The notes: generated by a model from the letters alone, not told the origin. DNA of 64,000 nt from Lachnospiraceae bacterium (GCA_009774175.1 VSNG01000016.1:1-64000); one strand, 5' to 3'; shown: positions 24,967 through 34,892, counted from the stretch's first letter. Program-made: numbers and translations.

Positions 24967-27416
24967 TGCAGCCACAATTTACGGATAAGGCAAAGGCGGC
25001 TCTTGTGCTGGCCGAGCGGGCGGCGAAAAGCCTGCGGCAGAGTTATGTGGGGAGCGAGCACATTCTGTTAGGCCTCCTGCGGGAGAATACCGGCGTCGCG
25101 GCCACCGTGCTTTTAAATAACGGTGTGGATGTTTTACAGCTTAAGGAAATGATAAAGGATCTGATCGCGCCCGAGACTTCCGTGCTTATTGCGGAGAGGG
25201 ACGGTTATTCCCCGCGCGCGCAGGTTATTTTGGAAGAGGCCCACAGACAGGCGGAACGGTTCCGCAGTGATAAAACAGGTACGGAGCATATTCTTCTGGC
25301 GCTTTTAAAAGAGGGGGAGAATGTGGCGGTCAGACTTTTAAATACCATGGGCATTTCGGTGCAGAAGCTTTATGTGGATGTGCTTACTGCCATGGGAGAG
25401 GACAGCTCGCTTTATAAAGAAGACCTGGGCAGAAAGCAGAATAAGAAAAAGGGAACGACATCAACCCTCGACCATTACAGCAGGGATCTGACGGCTCTTG
25501 CCAGAGAAGGAAAACTGGACCCTGTGATTGGCAGGGAGGATGAGATTACGAGAGTGGTGCAGATTCTTTCGCGCCGGACAAAGAACAATCCCTGTCTGGT
25601 GGGAGAGCCCGGCGTAGGCAAGACCGCCGTGGTGGAGGGACTTGCCGCCAGAATCGTGACCGGCGACGTGCCCTTTACGGTACAGAATAAAAGGCTTTTG
25701 ACGCTGGATCTTTCCGGTATGGTAGCGGGCAGCAAATACCGCGGCGAGTTTGAAGAGCGCATCAAAAAGGTGATAAAAGAGGTGATAGAGGACGGCAATA
25801 TCATTCTCTTTCTGGACGAGATGCATACCATTATCGGCGCCGGCGGCGCGGAAGGGGCCATCGACGCTTCCAATATCTTAAAGCCCTCTCTTGCAAGAGG
25901 TGAAATCCAGCTGATCGGCGCCACTACTATTGCAGAATATCGCAAGTATGTGGAAAAGGACGCCGCTCTGGAAAGAAGGTTCCATCCCGTGACGGTGGAG
26001 GAGCCTACGGTGGAGGAGACGGAAAATATTCTGAAAGGGATTGCCCATAAATACGAAGAGCACCACCGGGTTACGATTACCCCTGAGGCCATCAGTGCGG
26101 CGGTGGCGTTATCAGCGCGCTATATCAATGACAGAAATCTTCCTGATAAGGCCATAGACCTGATAGACGAGGCTTCGGCAGCCGTGCGGCTTCATGTGAC
26201 AAAACAGCCGGATAAATTACAGGAGCTTTCAGAAGAGATTGACAGGATTGATTTGCAGATTGAGCGGTCTATCCGTATGGAAGCTTTTACGCAGGCGGCG
26301 GAGCTTAAGAAAAAGCAGGAGAGCTGTATTAAAAAGTACGAGCGTCTTGTAAGGCGCCTTGAGCAGGAGGAACAGAACAGAGCCTATGTGGTGGGCGAGA
26401 ACGAGATCGCCGAGGTGGTTTCCCTGTGGACGAAAATTCCGGTGAAGAAGCTTGCGGAGAAGGAGAGCGAGCGGCTTCTTAAGCTGGAGTCCATTTTGCA
26501 TAAACGGGTGATAGGACAGGAGGAGGCCGTGGTGGCGGTGGCAAAGGCCATGCGTCGTGGCAGAGTGGGTTTGCAGGATCCCAACCGGCCGATTGGTTCC
26601 TTCCTGTTTCTGGGGCCTACGGGCGTTGGAAAGACGGAGCTGTCAAAGGCTCTGGCCGAGGCTATGTTTGGTTCGGAAAACGCCCTGATCCGTGTGGATA
26701 TGTCGGAGTATATGGAGGGGCATTCGGTGTCGAAAATGATCGGTTCGCCTCCCGGGTATGTGGGCTTTGAAGAGGGAGGACAACTCTCCGAGAAGGTTCG
26801 CAGAAATCCCTATTCCGTAGTTCTTTTTGATGAGATAGAAAAGGCCCATCCTGATGTGTTTAACGTTCTTTTGCAGGTGCTTGACGACGGTCATATCACC
26901 GATTCCAAAGGGCGTAAGGTGAGCTTTAAAAATACCATTCTGATCATGACTTCCAACGCCGGCGCACAGCGTATCATTGATCCGAAGAATCTGGGATTCG
27001 GCGCGGCGCAGACGGAAAAGCAGAATTACGATAAAATGAAGGGCAATGTCATGGAGGAAGTGAAACGCCTCTTTAAGCCGGAATTTATTAACAGAATTGA
27101 CGAGATCATGGTTTTCCATCCTCTCACCAGAGACGACATGAAGGCGATTGTAACTTTACTTGCAAAGACGCTGTCGAAGCGGTGCAGGGAGCAGATGGAC
27201 ATTGACCTGACTGTCGGTTCCGCCGTAAAGGAGTATCTGATCGAGAAGCACATGGATGTCAAGATGGGGGCAAGACCCATGAAGCGGGCAATTCAGTCGG
27301 AGATCGAAGACGCGCTTGCGGAGGAAATACTGGCCGGAAAGGTGAAGAGCGGAGATAAAGTAACAGTGGGACTTAAGAGTAAGAAAATAACCTTCACGGT
27401 TAAACCACCCGTGTAG
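24966..27416 (+). CDS. clpC: Clp protease ATPase subunit ClpC
   Basis: 816 residues. It unfolds proteins and feeds them to ClpP. Two Clp N-terminal repeats (about 1-145) are followed by AAA domain 1 with Walker A GEPGVGKT (213-220). The middle domain (about 400-470) carries a UVR-like coiled coil. AAA domain 2 has Walker A GPTGVGKT (from residue 551). The loop with LGFG (about 677-680) matches the ClpP-binding position of ClpC. The start overlaps the GntR stop. The downstream order clpC - small gene - radA resembles the ctsR-clpC-radA operon of Bacillus without ctsR, mcsA and mcsB. Confidence 0.95.
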   Translation: MQPQFTDKAKAALVLAERAAKSLRQSYVGSEHILLGLLRENTGVAATVLLNNGVDVLQLKEMIKDLIAPETSVLIAERDGYSPRAQVILEEAHRQAERFRSDKTGTEHILLALLKEGENVAVRLLNTMGISVQKLYVDVLTAMGEDSSLYKEDLGRKQNKKKGTTSTLDHYSRDLTALAREGKLDPVIGREDEITRVVQILSRRTKNNPCLVGEPGVGKTAVVEGLAARIVTGDVPFTVQNKRLLTLDLSGMVAGSKYRGEFEERIKKVIKEVIEDGNIILFLDEMHTIIGAGGAEGAIDASNILKPSLARGEIQLIGATTIAEYRKYVEKDAALERRFHPVTVEEPTVEETENILKGIAHKYEEHHRVTITPEAISAAVALSARYINDRNLPDKAIDLIDEASAAVRLHVTKQPDKLQELSEEIDRIDLQIERSIRMEAFTQAAELKKKQESCIKKYERLVRRLEQEEQNRAYVVGENEIAEVVSLWTKIPVKKLAEKESERLLKLESILHKRVIGQEEAVVAVAKAMRRGRVGLQDPNRPIGSFLFLGPTGVGKTELSKALAEAMFGSENALIRVDMSEYMEGHSVSKMIGSPPGYVGFEEGGQLSEKVRRNPYSVVLFDEIEKAHPDVFNVLLQVLDDGHITDSKGRKVSFKNTILIMTSNAGAQRIIDPKNLGFGAAQTEKQNYDKMKGNVMEEVKRLFKPEFINRIDEIMVFHPLTRDDMKAIVTLLAKTLSKRCREQMDIDLTVGSAVKEYLIEKHMDVKMGARPMKRAIQSEIEDALAEEILAGKVKSGDKVTVGLKSKKITFTVKPPV

Positions 27417-27438
27417 GAGAACTTAGGAGGAAAATACG

Positions 27439-27849
27439 ATGGCTGTAGTAGAGGAGTTACTGCGTACAGAGAGTGACAGGACGATCAGTTTTGGAAATCA
27501 CGGTCTGGCGGCAAAGGCAAAACTGGAGGATTACGAGCATGACGGTAATCTGTACAAGGTGAAAACCTTTAAGGAGCTGACGAAGCTGGAAAAGAACGGC
27601 ATGTTTGCCTACGAGTCGGAACCGGGTACCAGTGTGAATCACTTTGCGGAGACAGAGAACGGCCTCGCCTTTCAGGTGGAAGGGACCGAGGATGCGCAGA
27701 TCACGGTGGGACTTGAGGAAGACACAGTGTACACGGTATATGTGAACGGCGCAAACGTGGGCGAGATGAAGACGAATCTGAGCGGAAAGCTGAGCATCAG
27801 CGTGGAGCTTGCCAGCGTCGGCAAAGCAGAGGTCAGGATCGTAAAATAA
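27439..27849 (+). CDS. 136-residue beta-rich protein of unknown function
   Basis: A soluble protein without signal peptide or membrane segment. It begins MAVVEELLRTESDRTISFG, has a middle part with KVKTFKELTKLEKNGMFAYE, and a C-terminal half of alternating short beta strands. AGGAGGAAAATACG precedes the ATG. Relatives in Lachnospiraceae are sometimes labelled 'endosialidase', but I see no sialidase motif and would not trust that name. It sits between clpC and radA and ends in a strong terminator, so it is probably transcribed with clpC. Confidence 0.75.
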   Translation: MAVVEELLRTESDRTISFGNHGLAAKAKLEDYEHDGNLYKVKTFKELTKLEKNGMFAYESEPGTSVNHFAETENGLAFQVEGTEDAQITVGLEEDTVYTVYVNGANVGEMKTNLSGKLSISVELASVGKAEVRIVK

Positions 27850-27866
27850 GCGGATCAGAAAACAGG

Positions 27867-27905
27867 GGCTTTTCAACTGACTGGGAATCAGTTGAGAAGC
27901 CTTTC
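27867..27905 (+). terminator. strong terminator between the clpC operon and radA
   Basis: A 14-bp stem, GGCTTTTCAACTGA (27867-27880) with TCAGTTGAGAAGCC (27888-27901), loop CTGGGAA, then TTTCT. One G-T pair lies in the stem. Confidence 0.8.
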
Positions 27906-27971
27906 TGCGCGCAGGCAGTGAGCCGCGCTGCGAGGAACGGAAACCGCACTGCGTGGAAGGAAGGAGAGCGG

Positions 27972-29336
27972 ATGGCGAAGGGAAAAGCGACGGTATTTTT
28001 TTGTCAGAGCTGCGGCTATGAATCGTCCAAATGGCTGGGCCAGTGTCCCGGCTGTAAGGAATGGAATACCATGGTGGAGGAGCCTGCGGCCGGAAAGAAA
28101 GGCGGCGGCATAAGCGGCATGTCCGCGAAAAGGGCGGCAGCGCCGGTGAGCTTGAAGGAGGTGGATTTGCAGGAAGGAGAGCGTATGACAACCCGTATTG
28201 CAGAGCTCGACAGGGTGCTTGGCGGCGGCATTGTGCCCGGGTCTCTCACGCTGGTGGGCGGCGATCCCGGCATCGGCAAGTCCACGCTTCTTTTGCAGGT
28301 GTGCAGGCATATGGCGGCGGACGGACGCAGGCTCCTTTATATATCGGGGGAGGAGTCCCTGCAGCAGATTAAGCTTCGCGCCAACCGCATCGGAGAATTT
28401 TCGGACAATCTGCTGCTTCTTTGTGAGACAAATCTGGAGACCGTGGAGCAGACGATACGAAAAGAGATGCCGGCGGTGGCTGTGATTGACTCCATCCAGA
28501 CCATGTACCGTGAAGAGATTTCCTCCGCGCCGGGAAGCGTTTCCCAGGTCAGGGAGTCCACGAATGTGCTGATGCAGTTAGCCAAGGGGCTTGGCGTTTC
28601 CGTTCTGATTGTGGGACATGTGACCAAGGAGGGAACGGTGGCCGGGCCAAGGGTACTGGAGCATATGGTGGATACGGTGCTCTATTTCGAGGGGGACAGG
28701 CACGCCTCTTATCGAATTTTGCGGGGCGTGAAGAACCGTTTCGGCTCCACCAATGAGATCGGCGTTTTTGAGATGAAGGAGGAGGGGCTTCTGGAGGTAA
28801 AAAATGCCTCCGAGTTTATGCTGAACGGGAAGCCGGAGGGGGCAAGCGGCTCCGTGGTGTCCTGCTCCATGGAGGGAACAAGGCCAATCCTTTTGGAAAT
28901 TCAGGCGCTTGTATGCCGCAGTAATTTCGGTATACCCAGAAGACAGGCGACGGGAATGGATTTTAACAGGCTCAATCTTCTGATGGCGGTTCTGGAAAAA
29001 CGTCTGAATCTGCAAATGTCTGACTGCGACGCTTACGTGAATCTGGCGGGCGGCATGCGGATTGTGGAGCCGGCCATTGATCTGGGAGTTGCCATGTCGG
29101 TGGCCTCCAGCTTTAAAAACCGAGCCATTGACGACAGAACAATTGCTTTCGGGGAGATCGGCTTAAGCGGGGAAGTGCGGGGCGTTTCTCAGGCTTCACA
29201 GAGAGTGGCGGAGGCGGCAAAGCTTGGTTTTACCACCTGTATACTGCCCATGGTCAATGCGGAACAGATCAGGGAAAAAGGGGGACTTACCATTATCGGC
29301 GTAAGCTCCGTGAGAGACGCCATTGACTTGATTTAG
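27972..29336 (+). CDS. radA: DNA repair protein RadA
   Basis: 454 residues. It is a RecA-like ATPase that promotes branch migration during recombination. A zinc ribbon lies at residues 10-28 (CQSCGY, CPGCKEW). Walker A GGDPGIGKST is near residue 96, the RadA-specific KNRFG motif is near residue 256, and a Lon-protease-like C-terminal domain covers about 275-454. GGAAGGAG precedes the ATG at 27972; the longer frame from 27918 is intergenic. A terminator separates it from the preceding gene, so it must have its own promoter or rely on readthrough. Confidence 0.95.
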   Translation: MAKGKATVFFCQSCGYESSKWLGQCPGCKEWNTMVEEPAAGKKGGGISGMSAKRAAAPVSLKEVDLQEGERMTTRIAELDRVLGGGIVPGSLTLVGGDPGIGKSTLLLQVCRHMAADGRRLLYISGEESLQQIKLRANRIGEFSDNLLLLCETNLETVEQTIRKEMPAVAVIDSIQTMYREEISSAPGSVSQVRESTNVLMQLAKGLGVSVLIVGHVTKEGTVAGPRVLEHMVDTVLYFEGDRHASYRILRGVKNRFGSTNEIGVFEMKEEGLLEVKNASEFMLNGKPEGASGSVVSCSMEGTRPILLEIQALVCRSNFGIPRRQATGMDFNRLNLLMAVLEKRLNLQMSDCDAYVNLAGGMRIVEPAIDLGVAMSVASSFKNRAIDDRTIAFGEIGLSGEVRGVSQASQRVAEAAKLGFTTCILPMVNAEQIREKGGLTIIGVSSVRDAIDLI

Positions 29337-29411
29337 CGTCTTTTATGTGATACGATATTTTGGATCATCAATTTTACTAAACAGGAAGAAAGCTCTGACA
29401 AAGGGGTCAGT

Positions 29412-30497
29412 ATGAACAAAAAAAAGTACGGATTTTTGGGCAACATCCCTCTTTTGATTGTGGAGGTCTGCGTTCTTTTTATTGCCATCGGTATTATGGC
29501 TGCAGTAATTACCATGACGAAGCAGGTGAATCACAGGGATATCGACGAGGAAAAAATACAGATCAACGACGAGGTTGCAAAGAAGAAAACCACTGAGGTG
29601 GAAAAGGCGCCGGTTAAGGAGGAAAAGAAAGAGGTTAGCTACCGCAATATCGCCCTCTTTGGCGTGGATGCCAGAAATGGTGAGCTGGGAAAGGGCACCA
29701 GAAGCGATACCATTATTATTGCCAGTATCAATCAGGATACGCAGGAAATTAAGCTGATTTCCGTATTTCGGGATACTTATTTAAATCTGGGCAACGACGC
29801 CTATAATAAATGCAATTCGGCCTATGCCCAGGGAGGGCCGGAACAGGCCATTAACATGCTCAATATGAATCTGGATCTGGATATTACAGACTACGTGACA
29901 ATCGGCTTTTCCGGACTGATTGACGCGGTGGATGCGCTTGGCGGCATAGAAATAGAGATTACGGACGCCGAAATTACCCATCTGAACAACTATCAGCTGT
30001 GCATGGCGCAGGAGCTTGGCGTGGATTATACGCCGGTTGAGAAGAGCGGCAGACAGCTTTTAAACGGGATGCAGGCAACCGCTTACTGCCGGATACGTTA
30101 CACGAGAGGGGACGATTTCAGACGTGCGGAGAGGCAAAGACAAGTGCTTGCGGCCATGATGGAAAAGGCTGGAGGCTCTTCCGTCAGCACACTGACCGAC
30201 ATGGTCAGCGCGGTGCTTCCGCAGGTGGAAACTTCTTTGGATGTGAATGAAATTTTAAGCGTTCTGGGAAGCGTTGCCAGTTATCGGATGACCACCAGCG
30301 ACGGCTTTCCCTTTGAAGGAGGCAGAGCCGGCGCCAATGTGGGCAGTAAGGGAAGCTGTGTGATTCCTGTGGATCTGGAGGAGAATGTGAGGCAGCTTCA
30401 TGAGATGCTTTATCCCGGAGTAAGCTATGCGCCCTCGGGACAGGTGCAGGAAATCAGCGAGGAAATTAAGGGGCAGACGGGAGAATACCTACAATAA
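29412..30497 (+). CDS. LytR-CpsA-Psr family cell-wall ligase
   Basis: 361 residues: a short cytosolic start, a membrane anchor (about 10-36), a charged linker (about 45-75), and the LCP domain (about 77-300). Conserved residues can be seen in LFGVDAR, KGTRSDTIIIASI, KLISVFRDTYL, KCNSAYAQGGPE and YCRIRYTRGDDFRRAERQRQ (split). LCP enzymes move teichoic acids or capsular polymers from lipid carriers to peptidoglycan on the outside of the membrane. The gene lies between radA and an ABC exporter; neither suggests the polymer. Confidence 0.92.
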   Translation: MNKKKYGFLGNIPLLIVEVCVLFIAIGIMAAVITMTKQVNHRDIDEEKIQINDEVAKKKTTEVEKAPVKEEKKEVSYRNIALFGVDARNGELGKGTRSDTIIIASINQDTQEIKLISVFRDTYLNLGNDAYNKCNSAYAQGGPEQAINMLNMNLDLDITDYVTIGFSGLIDAVDALGGIEIEITDAEITHLNNYQLCMAQELGVDYTPVEKSGRQLLNGMQATAYCRIRYTRGDDFRRAERQRQVLAAMMEKAGGSSVSTLTDMVSAVLPQVETSLDVNEILSVLGSVASYRMTTSDGFPFEGGRAGANVGSKGSCVIPVDLEENVRQLHEMLYPGVSYAPSGQVQEISEEIKGQTGEYLQ

Positions 30498-30566
30498 CAG
30501 CTCGAAGGAGCGGAACGCGCGATTTTGCGAGTGGGCGTGAGCTGAACGGAAGGGCATACAGGTAAC

Positions 30567-32411
30567 ATGAAAAAGTTGTTGATTTATTTAAAGGATTATA
30601 AGAAAGAGACGGTCTGCGCGCCGCTTTTTAAGATGCTGGAAGCCATGTTTGAGCTGTTTGTGCCGTTTGTGATGGCGGATATCATCGACTCTGGCATCCG
30701 GCAATCAAATGCAGGCTTTGTGCTGCGAAGCGGGCTTCTCCTTGTAGTGCTGGGGCTGGTGGGGCTGTTTTGCTCCATTACGGCACAGTATTTTGCGGCC
30801 AAAGCGGCGGTGGGATTTTCCACGAAGCTGAAGCACGCCCTTTTTGACCATATCCAGAGCCTTTCTTTTACGGAGATTGATACATTGGGGACGTCCACCC
30901 TGATCACCCGGATGACTTCCGATGTGAATCAGGTGCAGAATGGCGTCAATATGGTGCTGCGGCTGTTTCTTCGTTCGCCCTTTATCGTGTTTGGCGCCAT
31001 GATCATGGCGTTTTTCATTGATGCCAGGGCGGCCCTTATTTTTGTGGTGACCATACCGGTTCTGGCCATTGTGGTGTTTGGGATCATGATGATTACCATG
31101 CCCATGTATAAAAAAGTACAGGCCGGGCTGGACGCTGTGCTGGGCGCTACCAGAGAGAATCTGACGGGGGCAAGGGTGATTCGCGCCTTCCACAAAGAGG
31201 AGGAGGAGATCGAAGGGTTTGAGGAGAAGACCGAAACGCTTGCCAATATGCAGCTTTTAGTGGGCAGGATATCGGCTTTGACCAATCCGGTCACATATAT
31301 TATTATCAACGCGGCCACTGTGATACTGCTTTACACCGGGGCGGTTCGGGTAGATGAAGCCATGATTTCCCAGGGCCAGGTGGTGGCCCTTGTCAATTAT
31401 ATGTCCCAGATTCTGGTGGAGCTCATTAAACTGGCAAATCTGATTATCACCATTACCAAGGCCCTTGCCTGCGCCAACCGCATCGAAGCCGTCTTTGAAG
31501 TGCAGTCTTCCATGGAGTGGGAGACGCTTACGGCCGACGGCCGGACGGAGGCGGGCAGCCTGAACGCAGAGGAAGCAGCAGGCTTGAACAGAGCGGATGC
31601 AGGGGAAGCGGCAGGCTTGGACAGAGCGGATGCAGGGGAAGCGGCAGGCTTGGGCAGAGCAGATGCAGGCATGGACGGACAGGATCTGGCTGTGGAGTTC
31701 GATCATGTGCATCTGACTTATGCGGGAGCCGGGGCGGAATCCCTTGACAATATTTCCATGAAGATAAAGAGGGGAGAGACCGTCGGCATCATAGGAGGCA
31801 CAGGCTGCGGCAAGTCTTCGCTGGTTCACCTGATTCCCCGTTTTTATGACGCCACGAAAGGCGTGGTGCGTGTGAACGGACGGGATGTGAGAAGTTACGG
31901 GATGGAGGAGCTGCGGGAAAAGATCGGCATGGTGTTGCAGAAGGCAGTGCTTTTTAGCGGTACCATTCGGGATAATTTACTGTGGGGGAAAGGGGACGCT
32001 ACGGACGAGGAAATTTGGGAGGCGCTGCGGCTTGCCCAGGCAAAGGAGTTTGTGGAAGCCAAGGAGGGCGGCCTGGACGCTCCTGTGGCGCAGGAGGGGC
32101 GAAACCTTTCCGGCGGACAAAGACAACGGCTTACCATTGCAAGGGCACTGGTGGCGAAGCCGGAGATACTGATTCTGGACGACAGCGCATCGGCGCTGGA
32201 TTATGCTACGGATGCGGCGCTTAGGAAGGCACTTAAGGAGCTTTCCGGGGAGACCACGGTATTTATCGTATCTCAGCGGGCTTCCTCCATTATGCACGCG
32301 GATCAGATTATTGTACTGGAGGACGGAGAGATTGCCGGCTGCGGCACTCATGAAGAGCTGCTTGCAGACTGTGAGGTCTATCAGGAAATATATTATTCAC
32401 AGGGGAATTGA
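30567..32411 (+). CDS. ABC exporter half-transporter, degenerate ATP site
   Basis: 614 residues: a six-helix transmembrane domain (about 1-305), a linker with 11-residue repeats (about 336-368), and a nucleotide-binding domain (about 375-610). Walker A is GGTGCGKSS and the signature LSGGQRQRL. Walker B is LILDDSASALD, where the catalytic glutamate is replaced by aspartate. That is the hallmark of the degenerate half of heterodimeric exporters such as BmrC. Its partner follows 22 bases later with an intact site. Such pairs export drugs, lipids or peptides. The start ATG at 30567 lies 69 bases after the LCP gene. Confidence 0.92.
   Translation: MKKLLIYLKDYKKETVCAPLFKMLEAMFELFVPFVMADIIDSGIRQSNAGFVLRSGLLLVVLGLVGLFCSITAQYFAAKAAVGFSTKLKHALFDHIQSLSFTEIDTLGTSTLITRMTSDVNQVQNGVNMVLRLFLRSPFIVFGAMIMAFFIDARAALIFVVTIPVLAIVVFGIMMITMPMYKKVQAGLDAVLGATRENLTGARVIRAFHKEEEEIEGFEEKTETLANMQLLVGRISALTNPVTYIIINAATVILLYTGAVRVDEAMISQGQVVALVNYMSQILVELIKLANLIITITKALACANRIEAVFEVQSSMEWETLTADGRTEAGSLNAEEAAGLNRADAGEAAGLDRADAGEAAGLGRADAGMDGQDLAVEFDHVHLTYAGAGAESLDNISMKIKRGETVGIIGGTGCGKSSLVHLIPRFYDATKGVVRVNGRDVRSYGMEELREKIGMVLQKAVLFSGTIRDNLLWGKGDATDEEIWEALRLAQAKEFVEAKEGGLDAPVAQEGRNLSGGQRQRLTIARALVAKPEILILDDSASALDYATDAALRKALKELSGETTVFIVSQRASSIMHADQIIVLEDGEIAGCGTHEELLADCEVYQEIYYSQGN
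31572..31670 (+). repeat. three 33-bp tandem repeats in the ABC linker
   Basis: Units at 31572-31604, 31605-31637 and 31638-31670 are almost identical and each encodes EAAGL(N/D/G)RADAG. They lie exactly at the joint between membrane and ATPase domains. The period preserves the frame. Confidence 0.9.
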
Positions 32412-32433
32412 CAGCCGGAGGCAGGAGGAAACT

Positions 32434-34170
32434 ATGGGACAGAAAGAAACGTTTATCAAAGTGCTGCGTTATATAAAGCGGTATTGGCTGTATCTGGCGG
32501 CGTCCGTTTTCATGGCAAGCGTCACTGTGGCGCTGACTTTGTATTTTCCGATTTTGACCGGTAAAGTCATTGATCTGGTGATAGTGCCCATGCAGGTCGA
32601 TTTTCCGGGAGTGCTTGCCATTCTCAGACAGATGGTCATTGTCGCCGTTCTGACGGGAATCGCCCAGTGGATTATGAACGTGTGCAACAATAAAATGACG
32701 TATCGGATTGTACAGGATATCCGAAACGAAGCGTTCCGCAGGATCGAGATTCTGCCTTTAAAGTATATTGACGGCCATTCCTACGGCGAGGTGGTAAGCC
32801 GCGTGGTGGCGGATGTGGATCAGTTTGCGGACGGTTTGCTGATGGGTTTCACACAGTTTTTTACCGGCGTGATTACGATTCTCGGTACTTTGGGCTTTAT
32901 GCTTAGTATCAATATAGCTGTCACGGGTGTCGTTGTACTGGTGACGCCCCTGTCATTTTTTGTCGCAGGCTTTATCGCGAAGAAAACCTTTACCATGTTC
33001 CATTTACAGTCGGAGACCAGAGGGGAGCAGACGGCCCTGATCGAAGAGATGGTGGGCAATCAGAAAGTGGTGCAGGCGTTTTCTCACGAGGACGAGGCGC
33101 TTTCGCAGTTTGATGAAATCAACGAGAGACTGGGAGACTGCTCTCTGCGGGCGATCTTTTTCTCCTCTCTCACGAACCCTTCCACAAGATTTGTCAATAA
33201 TCTGGTGTACGCGGGCGTGGCGGTGGTGGGCGCTCTCTTTGCGATCCGCGGCGGGATCAGCGTTGGACAGCTTTCCTGCTTCCTTTCTTATGCGAATCAG
33301 TACACAAAGCCCTTCAATGAAATTTCCGGCGTGGTTACGGAATTACAGAATGCGCTGGCCTGCGCGGCCCGGATATTTGCGCTGATGGAGGAAGAGCCCC
33401 AGATTCCGGAGCCGGAGGATGCGGCGGCGCTTAAGGATGTGGAGGGACGGGTGGAGCTTTCCCATGTGGACTTTTCTTATGTGCCCGACAGAAAACTGAT
33501 TACCGATTTTAATCTGGCAGTCAGGCCGGGACAGAGGGTAGCTATCGTAGGCCCCACAGGCTGCGGCAAGACTACGGTCATCAATCTTCTTATGCGGTTT
33601 TATGATGTGAATCAGGGAAAAATCTGTGTGGACGGCGCGGATATCCGCGAGGTGACAAGAAAGAGTCTGCGGGAAAACTATGGTATGGTGCTGCAGGAGA
33701 CGTGGCTGAAAGCCGGAACGATCCGGGACAATATCGTGATGGGCAGGCCGGACGCCACCGAGGAGGAGGTAATCGCCGCCGCCAAAGCGTCTCACGCCCA
33801 CAGCTTTATCAAGAGACTATCCAAAGGATATGATACGGTGATCGGGGAGGACGGCGGCAGTCTTTCTCAGGGGCAGAAACAGCTTTTGTGCATCACCAGA
33901 GTGATGCTCTGCCTGCCGCCCATGCTGATTCTGGATGAGGCGACTTCTTCCATAGACACCCGGACGGAAATTCGGATTCAGAAGGCCTTCGCCACTATGA
34001 TGAAGGGAAGAACCAGCTTTATTGTAGCCCACAGGCTTTCCACCATACGGGAAGCGGATGTGATTCTGGTTATGAAGGACGGGAACATTATCGAGCAGGG
34101 AAATCATGAGACGTTGCTGCAAAAGAAAGGGTTTTATGCAAAACTCTATGAGAGTCAGTTTGCCTCATAG
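32434..34170 (+). CDS. ABC exporter half-transporter, canonical ATP site
   Basis: 578 residues: a transmembrane domain (about 1-320), then an ATPase domain with Walker A GPTGCGKTT, signature LSQGQKQLL (slightly divergent) and Walker B LILDEATSSID with the catalytic glutamate intact. It forms a natural heterodimer with the preceding protein. GGCAGGAGG precedes the ATG at 32434; a longer frame from 32203 lies inside the partner gene. The 3' end overlaps the end of the convergent lipoprotein gene by 16 bases. Confidence 0.93.
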   Translation: MGQKETFIKVLRYIKRYWLYLAASVFMASVTVALTLYFPILTGKVIDLVIVPMQVDFPGVLAILRQMVIVAVLTGIAQWIMNVCNNKMTYRIVQDIRNEAFRRIEILPLKYIDGHSYGEVVSRVVADVDQFADGLLMGFTQFFTGVITILGTLGFMLSINIAVTGVVVLVTPLSFFVAGFIAKKTFTMFHLQSETRGEQTALIEEMVGNQKVVQAFSHEDEALSQFDEINERLGDCSLRAIFFSSLTNPSTRFVNNLVYAGVAVVGALFAIRGGISVGQLSCFLSYANQYTKPFNEISGVVTELQNALACAARIFALMEEEPQIPEPEDAAALKDVEGRVELSHVDFSYVPDRKLITDFNLAVRPGQRVAIVGPTGCGKTTVINLLMRFYDVNQGKICVDGADIREVTRKSLRENYGMVLQETWLKAGTIRDNIVMGRPDATEEEVIAAAKASHAHSFIKRLSKGYDTVIGEDGGSLSQGQKQLLCITRVMLCLPPMLILDEATSSIDTRTEIRIQKAFATMMKGRTSFIVAHRLSTIREADVILVMKDGNIIEQGNHETLLQKKGFYAKLYESQFAS

Positions 34171-34658
34171 TAGGAGGCGTCCTTATTGTAATCCATGGAT
34201 TCGGAGCGGATATCCTGAATGACGCCGTCTTTCCAGTCAAAAACAAGGTACTGGTAAACCACCGTATGATGGGCAAGATATTCCTCATTAGTCAAAAAGC
34301 CGAGAATACCGTCCTTTTCGATGCCGTTTTCCTCACAGAAACTGTCCACGTCAATAGCGGTGTTGTCGATAAAGAAGGAAGGCAGGATGGTGGTCAGTTT
34401 GGCGTCGAAGGGAATTTCCTCGGCAGGGAGGAAATGATAATCGCTGCCGTTTATGCAGGACAGGATATCATAATCCTGATAGGCGGCCAGAAAAACATCT
34501 GCACCGTCTCCAATTTTCACGCCGCGGATGGTCTGTGCCGTTTCCGCGTCCAGGTCGTAATCGGTGGGGGACAAAAGAGGTTTTTCCTCGCCGCAGGCGC
34601 AGGTAAGAGCTGAAAGAACAAGCGCAAGACAAAGCGCGGGAATACATTTTTTTGACAT
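34155..34658 (-). CDS. small lipoprotein of unknown function
   Basis: 167 residues with a lipoprotein-type signal (MSKKCIPALCLALVLSALTC, then ACG); the second cysteine, after Ala, is the more likely lipid site. The mature part is acidic, with repeated tyrosines and aspartates and no catalytic motif I recognise. GGAGAGGAG precedes the start at 34658. A longer frame to 34742 runs into the tRNA terminator. It converges with the ABC exporter genes. Confidence 0.75.
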   Translation of the reverse strand: MSKKCIPALCLALVLSALTCACGEEKPLLSPTDYDLDAETAQTIRGVKIGDGADVFLAAYQDYDILSCINGSDYHFLPAEEIPFDAKLTTILPSFFIDNTAIDVDSFCEENGIEKDGILGFLTNEEYLAHHTVVYQYLVFDWKDGVIQDIRSESMDYNKDASYYEAN

Positions 34659-34717
34659 GGGGGTCTCCTCTCCTGTATGATAGCTTATAGTGAATTTCCA
34701 TATGCGGGTCTGCGCAT

Positions 34718-34744
34718 AAAAAATCCGTGAGCAGCAGCTCACGG
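34718..34744 (-). terminator. terminator of tRNA-Trp
   Basis: On the minus strand CCGTGAGC (34744-34737), loop TGCT, GCTCACGG (34732-34725), then ATTTTTTAT. It is perfect and lies 10 bases after the tRNA. Confidence 0.9.
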
Positions 34745-34754
34745 GTCATGACAA

Positions 34755-34825
34755 CAGGGGCAGTAGGAATCGAACCCACATCGATGGTTTTGGAGACCAC
34801 TGTTCTACCTTTGAACTATGCCCCT
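34755..34825 (-). tRNA. trnW: tRNA-Trp (anticodon CCA)
   Basis: A 71-nt cloverleaf on the minus strand. Acceptor stem AGGGGCA/TGCCCCT, D arm GTTC/GAAC, anticodon stem GTGGT/ACCAT with loop CTCCAAA (anticodon CCA), T arm with TTCGATT, and discriminator G. The 3' CCA is not encoded. It has its own promoter and terminator. Confidence 0.96.
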
Positions 34826-34862
34826 TCACAGTCTGGCGGATATAGGAAAGCCGCCGAGAACT

Positions 34863-34892
34863 ATTATAGCACAGATGGATGTAGAAGTGCAA
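34863..34892 (-). promoter_or_regulatory. promoter of tRNA-Trp
   Basis: On the minus strand TTGCAC (34892-34887), 18 bases, TATAAT (34868-34863), about 38 bases before the tRNA. Confidence 0.8.

Noticed and set aside
27439..27849. Endosialidase
   Set aside because: No sialidase motif and too short; the name seen for relatives seems to be an annotation error.
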